Assembly (NCBI GenBank): GCA_009760855.2
Contig: WPIO01000142.1
Coordinates: forward strand, 490,001 to 532,500
DNA from: Cristatella mucedo
Lineage: Eukaryota; Bryozoa; Phylactolaemata; Cristatellidae
Reading direction: 5' to 3'
Length of the DNA: 42,500 nt
Shown here: positions 32,556 through 42,500 of the stretch, piece by piece
Numbering within the stretch: the first letter of the stretch is position 1
Layout of the letters: every line of letters starts with the position of its first letter
Program-made: the position numbers and the translations under genes
Notes under the pieces: generated by a model
Database searches by the model: none
Told to the model about the DNA's origin: nothing
Seen by the model: the letters and a program-made list of their open reading frames with translations, nothing else

Positions 32556-32770
32556 CTTATGCGTGCTGACACTGTGCATGTTGCCACTAACCACATTTGC
32601 ATACTGACCCTGTGCATGTCACCCCTAACCATGTTATTCATTTCGTTTGTTTTTCAAGCATGATTTTACTTACCATTCCATTGCATTTCACTTCACAGCA
32701 AATGTAAAGCGCCTAGAGAGAGATTAAGTTCTCTGAGGGCGCTTTATCAAGTGAATTATTATTATTATAA
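32556..32770 (+). mobile_element. LINE family A 3' end following family B
   Basis: It starts abruptly at 'cttatgcgtgctgacactgt', within the family A 3' UTR, and runs to the intact hairpin (aaagcgcctag ... gagggcgcttt) and ATT tail. Family A coding sequence between CNS and the 3' UTR is missing. It is followed by a (CA)n microsatellite (32770-32824). Confidence 0.88.
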
Positions 32771-33539
32771 AGACAGACAGACACACACACACACACACAC
32801 AGACACACACACACACACACATACATATATTGTTATTTTGGTTGATCCACACATCAGAGAATCGTTCAAAGACACAGTTTACATAAAACAAATGAAGGTC
32901 GGAGGCACAGGCATGGAAAGGATTGAAGACTGTGGTAGAGAACTTACTTTTGCTGCAATCACAAGTCTGCTGATTACATGCGAATTGTTTAGAGCATGAT
33001 TAAATAATTGTTGTGAACATGATTCAACATGGCACTTGGCAGCAGAGTGAGTGTTAAGATGCATTTTTTGAAGTTTATCATTGACTATTTCCCCTCAAAT
33101 TTAGGGGCTTTCAGCGAGTAACAGGGTCAGAGGTTCCTTAAGTACATATCAAGGCAGCTGGAATGTTAACATAACGGCCAATAACTGCTGGAGCCTGATG
33201 CACTACAATCCAGCTGCTGTAAGCACAGCAGAAAGTCGACTACGGGGCAGTTTAAAAAGCATGTGACTAGATAAAGGAAGGCTTATGTTTAAATTGTCCA
33301 TAACCTACACGATATTGTTACTAAACGATAGCAACTTTATGTATTGCCTGTAAAAGTACTGTAGATAAAAATCCAAATTGTTAAAACTCCGCCAAGCTTG
33401 GTTAAGACGAGATTCTGAAAGTGCATCGCACCATTTACTCGAATCACCTATTAGATTGCAAACAACTGACGATAAGTTTTTATTTGCATGTCATGTTATT
33501 CTCGGGCATTCATCTGGTATTCGACGGTGGGTGATTTCA

Positions 33540-33790
33540 GATCAACGGGATTCAGATGAGAGCCAGCGCCCGATGGGATCGGGTGTGTGAGCTGACGTGG
33601 CACACTTGGCTATTAGCAGGCAGCGGGGCTTTGGACAGCGGCCAGATACTCCCGTCGAGCTGGGCCGACTCAGCAGGGCTAGAAAGAGCTAGTAGCAGCG
33701 GTGGTAGGCGCAGCTGCATCGTCAGCTAGCACCAACAATCCGCTAAAAGATAGCAAGGCAGCAGTCAGTGAAGGCATGCAACTCTTACAG
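33540..33790 (+). other. GC-rich island with exon-like end, unassigned
   Basis: A GC-rich patch in AT-rich surroundings ends in ATGCAACTCTTACAG followed by the donor-like GTGAGC (33791). The frame stays open to 34120 if unspliced (139 codons, unrecognised). It could be a promoter and first exon of a downstream gene. Evidence is limited to composition and one splice motif. Confidence 0.22.
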
Positions 33791-34300
33791 GTGAGCTACG
33801 TCTTACCGCCGTCACCGTTGAAGGCTGCACAGCACCGTGTATTCCGGCAGCACGTGCTATTCATCTGTGGACATCGTGTAATCAAAGTCCACGAGTCAAG
33901 GCCTCTGTTGGAAGAAGCAGCAGTGTTTGCAGCCTTATTTCCACACAACCATGACTGTAGATGGCTCGAGCATACAACAAGTTCCTGGGTGAGAGTCGGT
34001 TTGCTTTGCAGCTCCGCTGGGTCAACCAGACTACTCATGATGCCGTTCGTGTCAAAATTAGCATCTGCAATGTATTTGGCGATCCGACACATACGACATA
34101 AAAAAATGGATATCCTTTAGGCATGCAGATTGAGGGCCATATTTAGATATGGCCCATAAATAAAAGGACATTCCATTCCAGGTATCCAAAACAACACAAG
34201 GCCAACAGACCCTGAAAACGGTTCCTTCCAGAGCAACAACAAGAGAGCAAGAGAGCAAAAGCAGAAAGACAAGCAAGAAACTAAAAAGCTTCTACCAATA

Positions 34301-34332
34301 TAGACGTTCCTACCGTAGTTTAGGAACGTCTA
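34301..34332 (+). other. 12-bp perfect hairpin
   Basis: TAGACGTTCCTA (34301-34312) pairs with TAGGAACGTCTA (34321-34332) around CCGTAGTT. Outside it, CTTCT on the left and AGAAG on the right extend the symmetry after a short mismatch. Confidence 0.9.
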
Positions 34333-34686
34333 AGAAGCCATGCCAAACAAAGCTTTTATCAAGTCCTAGATAGGTCCATCATTGACAAAGTGCCTCCCAA
34401 GTCTTTAAGAGATACGACACACACCAAGTTATTGAAATCCGAACAGCTGGTTACAACTTTGCAGCCTGCTGTGTGGCATTCAGGCTTCGCGAAATTCACA
34501 GCTTCAGCCGCCCCACTGACTAATGTATTGAGTAATGACTGTGTACACGGCCACCCCATTCTGTGCCGAACAGGTAAGCCGGTAGAGAGGTTTTATTGTC
34601 AGGAAGTTGCTGAATGGCAGGCTATCCACGATATATCAGTGCCTGCAGCTGCGAGTTTGCAGGGAAGACTGCAATCAATCTAATCG
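34324..34686 (+). other. Unrecognised open frame with donor-like site
   Basis: The frame is open from just after the stop inside the hairpin to 34686, 120 codons without a family match (contains SIIDKVPPKSLRDT and HSGFAKFTASAAPL). An excellent donor sequence, CAG|GTAAG, lies at 34573-34578 and 'tcaagtcctag' is a possible acceptor. It could be an exon of 34371-34574 or a chance frame. Confidence 0.2.
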
Positions 34687-35194
34687 GCTAAGTTCTACTG
34701 ATGGGCAGGAAAAGCAATGGGGAGGGTGACCCAAAGGCAGTGCAACTGCAGAATGCCGCAGGGAGCGTCCAGTTCTGCATCCTCTACTGGAAGCTGCCTA
34801 ATCGCTCCACGGCAGCTGCCCGGCTTCCTGGGAAAAGCCATGCAGCGAAGGGTGGCTGCAGAAAACTGCTTGGCTGTGTGGTGTCAGTTTCGGTATAGGG
34901 TTTCTAAAAAGAAAGAGCTGAGCACAATATTTTCTCTGCGGCCCTTAAGCTGAAGATATTCTCCGGAATAGCATGCCTTCGGTTTGCAGATTTAGAGTCT
35001 ATTTCCAAATTTCCTTTTCTTTTAAAGGCCACCACATTTCAAAGGGTGTGGGGCTATTAGAAGACTGTCTCGTTAGCATACCTTAAGCTTGCAGCTTAAG
35101 GGTCAAACTCCCACGAGGGCCTCTTGGCTTCAACGAAACTGAAGTGGCACACCCGAAGGCACCTGGTGATGGCTAGAAACAAAAATGAGGGTAG

Positions 35195-35325
35195 ACTAAT
35201 TCAACAGCCTCATTTGGAAGCCTTAGTAGCTATCACTAGGCTTGCTGTAGGCAGTAAAGGATTGCCTGGGCAAAGGACATATACCTGAAAACCTGGGTAA
35301 TGAGACGTGAGCAAAAGTTGCCCTC
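35195..35325 (-). mobile_element. Degraded SINE copy 4
   Basis: The + strand order 'caacagcctcatttggaagcctta', 'agctatcacta', 'ggcagtaaaggattgcc' and 'acctgggtaatgagacgtgagc' parallels copy 1. The tRNA-related head is eroded. A second tRNA-like piece with GGGTCAAACTCCC lies just upstream on the + strand (35070-35120). Confidence 0.55.
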
Positions 35326-35819
35326 CCCCAGTTAAAATTTTTAAGGATCTTTACTTTCAGCCGTGTTGCACCAGGTTGCTTCAGTAGGGCACCGTAGCGT
35401 AGCTACCCGAGAAATTTCTTATAAACAAACACCCAAGACCCCCAGTGTGTACAACCATGGCTTCTCGTTGACAAATAACTTGTTTTATAAAATCGTTTGG
35501 GTATATTGTGATCACTAGGAGTCGAACGTAGTTATGATTCCCTTATTCGTAAAACATAAATCGCCCAAGTAATGCAACTTTAATTTACATGCTGTAGATC
35601 TACATTCTCGCCTCCTGACATAGAGTGCTCTAACGTGTGTTCGTTGCAAAATTCTTCCGAAAACGGAAGTTCTTGCGAACACCGTATATGGAAAAGATAC
35701 AGCTAAGACTTGCTTAAAGTTATTCTGATTTTTATTTGACCGTAGCTCGTAAGAAACTACGTACCTATCGATATCTAAACGCTTATCGCTTCGGGCTGCT
35801 GGGTCTCCCACGCATGTTA

Positions 35820-36480
35820 GTTATGATCGTCAGCAGCTGCTATCGCTTCGTCATCGTAGATCAAATGCATTCCTAGATATTAATGTTGCTGCTAAGCTTC
35901 ATGAACTATGCATTAACAAAAGGAAAGCACCCCGTAGCCGGCGTGGTGGCCGGAACCGCCTAGTCAGATTGCGCTCGCTGGGAGGGAACTTCGAGCTAAG
36001 TACCCGCTCGTTTGGTATTCCTAAGCATTGCATCGAACCGCTCAGCACGCTCCCCCACATGCGTCACTGTAAATCTCTCTAACTTTATGGTCATCAGGCC
36101 TGTTGTAACTCCATCGGCCAGACTTAACGTTTGCCTTTGGAATCCTCGCTCAATGTGCAAAAAAACCTCTGGTAATAAGCAACCCTATTTCTGCAAATGG
36201 TATCGACCTGCTCGCCCTAACTGAAACTTGGCTAAAATAGATAAACTGCCCGACAATTAAAGACGCTACTCCATCTGGTTTCTCGTTCTTTCACACCCCT
36301 AGATCAATCAAAACTGGAGGCGGAGTTGCTATTATAGTGAGCTCGAAATTCAACTTCAAGCCATTTTCGGTACCCTCGAAGCAGTCTTTTGAATCAATTG
36401 TCTTGGTCTCACCCGAAAACAAGCTAACGATAGTGGCAGTAGTCTATCGCCCACCAGGTACTAAATCCTCAGTGTGACAC
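35820..36480 (+). mobile_element. LINE 5' segment with AP-endonuclease domain
   Basis: In shifting frames: YDRQQLLSLRHRRSNAFLDI, then KRKAPRSRRGGRN, a leader typical upstream of the L2 endonuclease; NVCLWNPRSM; LLALTETWLK (about 36210-36237, with the catalytic Glu); GFSFFHTPRS; TGGGVAIIVSSKFNF; SFESIVL; and TIVAVVYRPPGT (ending about 36465). This is the only substantial N-terminal endonuclease region in the window. It carries stops and frameshifts. It breaks off at 36465-36480, before the SDH block. Confidence 0.8.
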
Positions 36481-36602
36481 TCAAAAAGGAGCCCAATTCC
36501 TCTCCAGCTGCAAGCTAGGAGAGCAGCTTAGTTTTGCATCTGTAGCTGTTGGTGAGGAGAAGGTGAAAGGGTTTGTACTGTTGTTGTAATATTGTTTGTA
36601 AA

Positions 36603-37438
36603 AATGTTGAATCCGCACGAAATCTAGGTGTCATATTCCAAAATGACCTTTCGTAGACGACCACATCAGCTCCACAATCAAGTCAGCCTACTTTCAGCTA
36701 CATAACATTGCACCAATTCGCGCTTGTTTAGACAGAAATACGACATCTAAGATGGACCATGCATTTGTGACATCCCGTCTCGACTTCTGTAACTCACTGC
36801 TTGCTGGTCTACCAGCCTGTGTACTCAGGCGCTTCCAGCCACTGCCAAACTCTGCAGCTAACCTCGTCTGCCGTGAGCATCACTTCTCGCCGACCTGCAC
36901 TGGCTACCAGTCAAGCAAAGCATCGACTTCAAGGTGTTGTCCCTCACTTTCAGATCCTTTTATTCTTTGGCTCCAGCCTACCTACCAACTATACTACCCC
37001 ACCAGGCTAAGCATCGTACGATTCGCTTTTCGGAATCTAACTGTTCACCTAAACCTGGTACAAACCTCAAATCCTTCGGAGAGTGTGCCTTTAGTTCGTA
37101 GGCTCCCAAAGCTTGGAACTCACGCCTGACTTCCGTCACGACATCTGATTTGACAGCATTAAAATGCACCTATTTATCACAGTATTTAGCGGGACCCCGT
37201 GATTCGACTTCTACGTGCTTATGGGCGCTGGCACAGTGAATGCTGCCACTAACCGCATTTGCATGCTGACCGTGTGCATGTCACCCCTAACCATATTATT
37301 CTTGTTTATTGAGCTTTCTACAACTAGCCATTCAAACATGCTTCCTTTGCGAAATATGAAAAGCAGCTAGAAAGAGATTGAGTTATCTGAGTGTGCTTTA
37401 TAAAGTGTGTTATTACTTGTATTATTATTATTATTATT
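36603..37438 (+). mobile_element. LINE family A C-terminal copy, uninterrupted site
   Basis: From ESARNLGVIFQNDLS through [20 protein letters not shown] to the 3' UTR and (ATT)n tail. There is a one-base deletion at 'cctttcgtagacgacc' and further shifts. The DFCNSLL site that carries family B in two other copies is empty here. It is separated by about 120 bp of unknown sequence from the endonuclease piece upstream. Confidence 0.85.
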
Positions 37439-37444
37439 TATACC

Positions 37445-38412
37445 ATCCCAAAATTGAAAACTTGTATCAACTGAATCAAACTAAATGACGATCAAACCAA
37501 ACTGCTGCTCATAAGACACCCTAAGCGTGTGGCTGGATTAAAAGGCTTTGCTCTTCTAATAGGTGATACTATGGTGAGACCATCACCACGTGCTCGAAAT
37601 TTAGGTGTGGTTTCGACAGCTGCCTCAATTTTAAAAGCTTCATTCAGAACACTTCTTCTACAGCTAGCCATCATGTCCGATCCCTATCCAAAAGCAGGAG
37701 CTGTCTTCCACAGTGGCTTGCAAAAAATTTAACTAGCTCCTTAGCTGTCAACCGTCTCGGCTTGATTATTGTAATTCCCTTTTGGCTGGGCTACCAAAGA
37801 ACACAATTAGGCCACTGCAGCTGACAATGAATATGGCTGCAAGGCTGGGCTTCAAGTCCCAGAGGTGTGAGCACGTGTCTCCTTTGCTATAGGAGCTAGG
37901 ATGGATGCCGGTTGAGCAACAAATACAGAGCAAACTTCTTAAGCTGAATCACAAGGCCCGCCACGGCTTGGCTCCTTCGTACCTAGCTGAACTGCTGCAC
38001 CAGTTTCAGCTTGTTCACGCCCTCAGGTCCTGTGTGGACAATCAATTAGCTGTTCCATTCCTCTGCTTAAAGATCGTTGGCGACAGAAGCTATAGCTCTG
38101 CAGGTCCTAGACTTTGGACCTCGCTTCCACAATTCTTACGAAACGACAACTACTCTTCTGCTGCCGAATATGGTCCATCCTTTTCAGTGGTCCTAAGCTG
38201 CTACTTCTATGCTACTCACTACCTCAACTGCTCTCCTGACTCTGTTATGCTTCCCACTTTCTCTTTGTTGCGTGGGACGAAGTCTGTTAGCTACCGAATG
38301 TGTACCGAAAGCTGCTTTGGCTGTGAGTGCACTATCCAAAACTCGCCGGCGTAACACCTCATAGTCTTTATGACTTTGTGGAGTTACAGACGGAGATACA
38401 TTACATTGCATG
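37445..38412 (+). mobile_element. LINE family B, longest copy
   Basis: It begins directly after the ATT tail of the preceding element. It reads KLNDDQTKLLLI, GDTMVRPSPRARNLGVV, a degraded [15 protein letters not shown] block, MPVEQQIQSKLLKLNHKARH, GLAPSYLAELLHQFQLVHAL and GDRSYSSAGPRLWTSLPQFL, then the 3' UTR and 'gatacattacattgca'. It shows the uninterrupted family B sequence across the point (HKARHGLAPS) where the nested copies start. It contains frameshifts. Confidence 0.87.
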
Positions 38413-40040
38413 GTGTTAACCGATCTGTGAATAAGGTTTGGTTTTAGTGAATAAACCTTTTCTTATTTGTGTAGCTTATTCCCTTATTATAGCTATCCAA
38501 CGTGTAGTCACCACGCTATCTTTGTCGTCCGACCTTCCAGCATTTGTTTAGGAAAACATTATGACCGAATCGACAAGAACAGCAGCTGTGGGTAGCCGAT
38601 TCCGTCAAGTCTAAACCACAGGGGTGATCATCAATTAGACTTGTGGGCCTGCCCATCTTTTGCTTGCATAACAGTGAAGGATTACTTCTGGTCAGCTTAA
38701 GACAGTTCACTAGCTTCACTGAGCTTAGATAAACTGCTCTTAGGACTAATCACTTGGCATGTCCAATAGCATCTCTCGTTAGTTTTGTCATAAACTTTGC
38801 TCTTATATCAATTCACATCGAGTCACTGGCTTTTTTGCACTCAGAATTACACTCAGCAGCTACACTTGTAAAATGACGGTACCGTCGCCTAGCAGACTGG
38901 CTGTCACCCAACAGATCACTCGTCTACGTTTCTAAGCTCCTAATATCTTTATGGCAATGTGACACAATCAGTCCGTGGGTTCGAGTCCCACTGAAGGCAA
39001 TCATTAAATACCCTATACAAGCAATCTTATAAGGATAGGTAGCCTCTAAGGCTCTTCTGCCTCTGTATGAATGAGGCTATTGAATCATCTTGCCTTCACT
39101 TTTACCTCGAAAGATCTTCAAAGCCTGATTTGTTAAGGTTAAGCTTTTCAGCTTAAAGTTTCCATGAAATGCTAAAATTTACCGTTAACACATAACCAAA
39201 TAGCCACACTTCCTTTGCCACCTCACTGTACCATCAGCTTGCTCATGCAGCATGACGTCTTTTCAAAAAGAAAGCTACAGAATTGCAATAGCACATATAT
39301 CGAGTGTAACTCCAAGTCACACAGCATATTCTATACCAGTGATTGTTAACCATCTTACCTGAACTATTGAAATATGTTCGTACAAGGCATGTATAATTCC
39401 CACCAAGCTTATTCATGCATCCTTCAATCATTAGTGATGCCACGTGCGATAAGCCATTAATGGGAGAACTGCAAGCACAAAAGAGCCGCAATTGGAACCT
39501 GAACTTGCAGAAAGGAAATCGCTTGAACAAAACATTGAACACACTTTTAAACATTGTAAAGCAACTACAAAAATTCACGGCCTTCTTAAATTCTGCAGTT
39601 GACATGCAGCCAGATCGGGATCGGATATTTTACAATTAATATCTCTGCACTCACGGCAGAAGTGAGTTTGCAATCGGACATCAGCAGCATAAGGCAATGC
39701 AAACATCAGAAGACTACAGAAATGACAACAAGAGAACAGATTTCTGGGTATCCCCTCGTGGTTTCACGTTCTGAAAAGACACTATAGGGTCACTAGTCGA
39801 AAGCTGACGGCACTATATCAGTTTTCGACAGAACTAAATCCTTTCGTTTTGCTTATCGAACCGATTAGTTGAAGGTAAGTGTGCCCCTCGGTCATTGGAT
39901 TCAATCCAATTTCTTTGCAAATAACTACCCACGGCAGTTGCAGCTACCTACACCAACTCACGATGCCCCTTTTCCATCGAATGTCTAAACATCTGCTCAA
40001 TGCAGTCATTTTGTGAATGCTGAGTATCAAGAGAAAGTTG
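38413..40040. other. No recognised gene
   Basis: Apart from the SINE at 38935-39090, nothing supported was found. Reverse frame 39243-39605 (120 codons) and + frame 39415-39639 are unrecognised and lack supporting signals. Confidence 0.5.
38935..39090 (+). mobile_element. tRNA-derived SINE copy 5
   Basis: Plus strand: 'atggcaatgtgacacaatcagtccgt', the perfect B box GGGTTCGAGTCCC, then 'gtagcctctaaggctcttctgcc' and 'gaatgaggctattga'. This is the same body order as copies 1-3. Confidence 0.68.
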
Positions 40041-40044
40041 GTTA

Positions 40045-40052
40045 TAGAGAGC

Positions 40053-40134
<82 letters not shown>

Positions 40135-40215
40135 AAGAGGGAGATAGAAAGAGAAGGGGGAGAAGGAGACCTGGTTATCTGAGGGTGCTATACCAAGTGT
40201 ATTATTATAATTATT
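40045..40215 (+). mobile_element. LINE family A tail converted to (GA)n
   Basis: (GA)n at 40051-40134 is followed by 'gatagaaagagaaggggg', 'acctggttatctgagggtgc', 'accaagtgtattattat'. This matches the family A hairpin region (agaaagagattgagttctctgagggcgc...caagtgcattatt), with the purine arm expanded into a microsatellite. Confidence 0.7.
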
Positions 40216-40345
40216 TTTACATTAATGATAGAATTGACAGAATGCAGGTGCAGTGACTTCGGTGTTGTGCTAGAGAGACCTCATCACTCACAACACCTCG
40301 GTGCTGCCCATGCAGGCAGCCAGCCCGCCAGGCAGCTAGCTTCAG

Positions 40346-40469
40346 CAGCCAGTTGACTATGCATTGGAATCCATCCGATCGGTTTTCGAGTATCTAGCAA
40401 TCTGCTCGAGGCTGCACAGCCAGGCTCACAGCTCGTCCCCCGATGCCATCCGTGGATGGAGCTTCAGAG
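40346..40469 (+). CDS. Candidate exon 1 of a second, unrecognised gene
   Basis: After the acceptor GCTTCAG|CAG (a CAG repeat gives two possible acceptor positions, 40345 or 40348), the frame reads QPVDYALESIRSVFEYLAIC, SRLHSQAHSSSPDAIRGWSF, RG. It then meets the donor GAG|GTGACC at 40470. The upstream in-frame stop (40337-40339) lies before the acceptor. Codons are GC-rich and the segment looks helical (ALESIRSVFEYLAI). It ends in phase 1, which the segment at 41041 accepts. No family is recognised. The donor is not ideal. Confidence 0.4.
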
Positions 40470-40483
40470 GTGACCGTGTACAG

Positions 40484-40970
40484 TAATAATAATAACAATA
40501 CACTTACATAGCACCCACATAGAACTTATTCACTCTCTCTCCCTCTCTCTCTCTGTCTCTCTCTACCCTCTCTCTCCCCATCTTTCTCTCTCTCTCTCTG
40601 TGTCTCTTTGTCAGTCTGTCTCTTTGTCTGTCTCTGTCTCTTTGTCTGTCTCATTCTCTTTGTCTCTCTCTTTCTCTTTGACTCTCTCTCTTTGTCTGTC
40701 TGTCCCTGTCTGTCTCTGTATCAGTCTGTCTGCCTGTCTCTCTCTGTCTCTCGCTCTCTCTCTAAGCACTTAACGTGTGCTGTTAAGGAAGCATGACCAA
40801 AAGTAGTAACATGCACAATGTCAAAATTAGTAACGTGCACAATGTCAACAAGCAAATCATAATTAGGGCGACATGCACAGTATCAATATCTAACTGTGAT
40901 TAGTAGCAGCATGGGCAGTATCAGCACAAATACGGACATCACAGGTACTAAAGAGTACTGCTAGAACCGC
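40484..40970 (-). mobile_element. LINE family A tail, reverse, with (CT)n expansion
   Basis: 'aataataataacaatacact', 'agaacttattcactctctc', then an impure CT/TCTG tract to about 40764. It is followed by 'aagcacttaacgtgtgctg', 'gcgacatgcacagtatcaat', 'gattagtagcagcatgggcagtatcagcac', which is the reverse of the family A 3' UTR. Confidence 0.72.
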
Positions 40971-41040
40971 ATCGGTATCAACAATACAGCGATCCCAGTG
41001 ATGTGGCTGTCAACAGTTGTGTGTTGTCCCCATCCAGCAG

Positions 41041-41127
41041 GAACTCGAGGGTGTCTTGGCTTTGTTCCTTTGAATGAATCCATCCCGTCAGAAAGCTGTC
41101 TCCTCAAGTTCAGCTCGTGTTACAAAG
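41041..41127 (+). CDS. Candidate next exon of the second gene
   Basis: The acceptor TTGTCCCCATCCAGCAG (two tandem CAGs, so 41038 or 41041) is followed, in the phase left by 40469, by TRGCLGFVPLNESIPSESCL then LKFSSCYKG. The donor is AAAG|GTAATA (41128), again phase 1. The 87-nt length, symmetric phase and good acceptor support an exon. No further exon was found before 42500. The intron between the two is filled by a reverse LINE tail. Confidence 0.42.
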
Positions 41128-41342
41128 GTAATAATATTGAAAAAACACAGTATTTGGGTATTTGTTTTCCTTACATCTACAGCTCAAACGCCTTTATCCC
41201 CTGCCAACCCGTTACCAAAAGTAGCTGTCTAATCCTGTTGCTTACGTTCACAACGAACGGCACATCACAACAACAAGAGCTTTTTGAGAGTAATATTATA
41301 CGTGCATGTACATAATACATACATATACTCATACCAATTATC

Positions 41343-41700
41343 ACCGACCAGCACTGGCTCACAATCAAGCCACGTATGCACTTCAATGTTCTCTCACTCA
41401 GTTTTAGGTTCCTTCTTTTTTTGGTTCTAACCTACCTATCGGAACTACTTCCTATAAGGCTATGCAACATGTCACCCAACTTTCTGACTAAAGCCATCTT
41501 GCTATGCCTTGAACGAACCAGAAATTCTTTGGAGACTGCCTTAGTAATGCTCTTAAAACTTGGAATGCACTACCGACTGACGTTAAAACATTCCCTGACT
41601 TTACGACATTTGAAAAGAAGCCAAAAAGGACCTGCATTTAACAGCATGTGCTGGATCCTAGTGATTCATTGCTTGCATGCTTATGAGTACTGATTAAACA
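41343..41700 (+). mobile_element. Diverged LINE family A C-terminal fragment
   Basis: DQHWL-TIKPRMHFNVLSLSFRF then L-LTYLSELLPIRL, matching DLHWLPVKQRIDFKVLSLTFRSLHS...AYLSDILP. It continues to a degraded 'cctgactttacgacatttgaaaagaa'. This is an old copy. Confidence 0.7.
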
Positions 41701-41794
41701 TATTTACAAGCTTACTTTGTGCAGATGAATGCTTGTTGACACTTTGCATGCTACCATAAAATATTTGATATGGCTTCCTTTACAGAATATGTAT

Positions 41795-42190
41795 TAGAGA
41801 TAATAATAATAATAATGCACTTGATAAAGCACCCTCAGAGAACTCAATCTCTCTCCCTAGGCGCTTTACATTTGCTGCAAAGGGAAATGCAATTGAATGG
41901 TGAGTAATATCATGCTTAATAAACAAACAAAATGAATAACATGGTTAGGGGTGACATGCACAGGGTCAGCATGCAAATGTGGTTAGTGGCAGCATGCACA
42001 GTGTCAGCACGCATTAGCACATCAAGGACGAATCACAGGGACCCACAAAATGCTGTCCTAAATAGGTGTGTTTTTAAGTTCGTTGTAAATGTCGTCAAGT
42101 CAGGGGATGTTCTGATGCAAGTCGGGAGTGAGTTCCAGGCTTAGGAAGCATACGAACTAAATGCATGGTCTCCAAAGAATTTGAGGTTTA
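41795..42190 (-). mobile_element. LINE family A 3' end, reverse strand
   Basis: AAT-repeat tail, 'gcacttgataaagcaccctc', 'aggcgctttacatttgctgc', 'gtgacatgcacagggtcagc', 'gcatgcacagtgtcagcacgc', 'aggtgtgtttttaagttcg', up to 'catacgaactaaatgcatggtctcc'. It is well conserved, with the hairpin arms recognisable. Confidence 0.88.
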
Positions 42191-42500
42191 AGGTTTTTTT
42201 AGGGTGCTATACAAATGTATTAAAACTATTACTAATACTCTAATCCAATTTAAAACAAGAAATGGTCTAGTCCACAGATCGGCATATTCCAGCCATTAGG
42301 CCAGATACAGCCTAGATAGTATTTCAGTCCAGCCTAACGCCCCCTTATTGTAGGATCCGGCATGATTGCATCGTCCTGGTTTTGTTCCCCTTCATTACTG
42401 ATAGTTGCAGCTCAAGCTGCTGCTCGAGTTTATTTTTTGAACTTATGGCACTGTATGCAACACAAAGGCCTAAAAGGGTAGGCATGATAAATGCCAACCC

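Noticed and set aside
38960-38985. Functional tRNA gene at the perfect B box
   Set aside because: No complete acceptor stem; the sequence continues into the shared SINE body.

Overview
The window is eukaryotic nuclear DNA, most likely from an invertebrate metazoan. The evidence is short coding exons with canonical GT-AG junctions, long repeat-filled introns, many CA/GA/TCTG microsatellites, CR1/L2-type LINEs, tRNA-derived SINEs, a Tc1/mariner relic and a probable solo LTR. A lophotrochozoan or flatworm would fit the repeat mix, but the sequence alone does not settle the phylum. There is no bacterial operon structure, CRISPR array or rRNA gene, and most long open frames are shadows of LINEs or microsatellites.

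Left part, 1-15.1 kb: one host gene can be reconstructed on the + strand. Six exons (4910-4987, 8433-8549, 9817-9972, 11601-11696, 11811-11884, 14943-15084) join in compatible phases into a protein of about 220 residues. It consists almost entirely of a TLDc domain, the domain of OXR1, NCOA7 and TLDC2, and its size is close to vertebrate TLDC2. Its introns hold a Tc1/mariner pseudogene, a SINE, a large TCTG microsatellite and, in intron 5, about 2.6 kb of sense-oriented LINE. At 19.7 kb lies a second, diverged copy of the gene's last exon, in the same orientation and with a premature stop.

Middle and right part, 12-42.5 kb: this is a LINE graveyard. Two related families dominate. Family A has a 3' hairpin and an (ATT)n tail. 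Family B has an (ATTAC)n tail. About twenty fragments occur on both strands. They include a compound in which B is nested in A and which recurs at two loci, a head-to-head inverted pair, an isolated endonuclease segment, and tail fragments that have turned into GA/CT microsatellites. No copy is intact: the longest reverse transcriptase frame (about 12942-14306) carries YAND in place of YADD.

Far right: two exon-like segments at 40346-40469 and 41041-41127 have matching phase-1 junctions and may belong to a second, unrecognised host gene on the + strand. Weaker exon-like signals sit at 20067-20151 and near 33.7-34.7 kb.
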